A stretch of DNA of 64,000 nt from Streptomyces marispadix (lineage in GTDB: Bacteria > Actinomycetota > Actinomycetes > Streptomycetales > Streptomycetaceae), in contig NZ_JAKWJU010000002.1 of NCBI RefSeq assembly GCF_022524345.1, positions 5,184,501 through 5,248,500 on the forward strand. The letters are read 5' to 3'. Numbering within the stretch: the first letter of the stretch is position 1; each line of letters starts with the position of its first letter. Under the pieces are notes generated by a model. It was not told where the DNA came from. It saw only the letters and a program-made list of their open reading frames with translations, and ran no database searches. Positions 63,697 to 64,000 of the stretch are shown one piece after another. The position numbers and the translations under genes are program-made.

Positions 63697-64000
63697 ATGT
63701 CCGGCGGCGGCCTTCCCCTGGCCGGGCGCGGGCGCGCGGACGCGGGCGGTACCGCCTCGGCAGGCGGAGGAGAGGTCCGCAAGACCGTCCTGCCGGGCGG
63801 TCTGCGCGTCGTCACCGAGACGGTGCCCACCGTCCGCTCGGCGACCCTGGGCATCTGGGCGCACGTCGGCTCCCGCGACGAGACCCCGGCCCTCGGCGGC
63901 GCCACCCACTATCTGGAACATCTGCTGTTCAAGGGCACCAGGCGGCGCAGCGCCCTCGACATCTCCGCGGCGCTGGACGCCGTCGGCGGTGAGATGAACG
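63697..64000 (+). CDS. M16 family zinc metallopeptidase (partial, runs off the window)
   Basis: The N-terminal part of a pitrilysin/MPP-like peptidase. RKTVLPGGLRVVTETVPTVR and SATLGIWAHVGSRDE lead to the inverted zinc motif HYLEHLLFKGT (HxxEH), followed by SALDISAALDAVGGEMN. These are the family hallmarks; the downstream Glu ligand is beyond the edge. The start is uncertain. ATG 63697 has GGGAG 8 nt upstream and follows the hairpin. GTG 63613 overlaps the pnp stop and would add 28 residues encoded largely by the hairpin. The position after pnp is the usual one in streptomycetes. Confidence 0.92.
   Translation, partial: MSGGGLPLAGRGRADAGGTASAGGGEVRKTVLPGGLRVVTETVPTVRSATLGIWAHVGSRDETPALGGATHYLEHLLFKGTRRRSALDISAALDAVGGEMN

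Overview
The window looks like the chromosomal core of a Streptomyces or a close streptomycete. GC is very high, GTG and TTG starts are common, adjacent genes often overlap by ATGA or GTGA, and the protein sequences and gene order are those of the streptomycete dxr-rseP-ispG, rimP-to-truB, ribF, ESX and rpsO-pnp neighbourhoods. No tRNA, rRNA, CRISPR array, transposase, integrase or origin was recognised.

Layout. (1) 1-6.1 kb: the end of an aldehyde dehydrogenase, a minus-strand membrane protein, a hemerythrin plus ferritin-like gene pair, a metallophosphoesterase and a large acyl-CoA dehydrogenase. (2) 6.4-15.2 kb: dxr and rseP (overlapping), ispG, two GNAT acetyltransferases and proS, facing an aberrant aminoglycoside-phosphotransferase-like gene. 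dxr and ispG are two steps of the MEP isoprenoid pathway. (3) 15.5-24.0 kb: a lipoprotein/ferritin-like pair on the minus strand, then the classic cluster rimP-nusA-ylxR-infB-ylxP-rbfA-truB on the plus strand. (4) 24.0-29.5 kb: a repeat-rich non-coding stretch followed by a tightly coupled four-gene operon (DUF1537 acid-sugar kinase, PdxA2-type dehydrogenase, MFS transporter, DeoR regulator), probably for D-threonate-type acid sugars. It appears to be inserted between otherwise core genes. (5) 29.7-34.8 kb: a 1341-residue protein with a trypsin-like domain, an NTPase and a long helical region, then ribF.

(6) 35.0-60.4 kb: a complete ESX/type VII secretion locus. It holds an EspI/MinD-like ATPase with a huge Pro/Gln-rich N-terminus, an EccE-linked protein, EccE, EccB, two WXG100 proteins (EsxB/EsxA), two mycosins, two paralogous modules of a small helical protein plus a long WXG protein, two paralogous membrane proteins, a DUF397 protein that is probably BldB, the triple-ATPase EccC, and EccD. 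EccA and PE/PPE proteins are absent, as expected outside mycobacteria. Two genes in this locus (a long WXG protein and eccD) each appear to carry a single-base frameshift. (7) 60.7-64.0 kb: rpsO, pnp and the start of an M16 peptidase gene, with strong hairpins between them.

The points most worth following are the two ESX frameshifts, the duplicated substrate modules, the trypsin-like protein whose nucleophile position reads as Thr, the recent 177-bp duplication in the EspI-like gene, the palindrome-rich region at 24.1 kb, and a set of putative leaderless starts. All coordinates and motifs were read by eye. Family assignments rest on recognised motifs and gene order, not on database searches.
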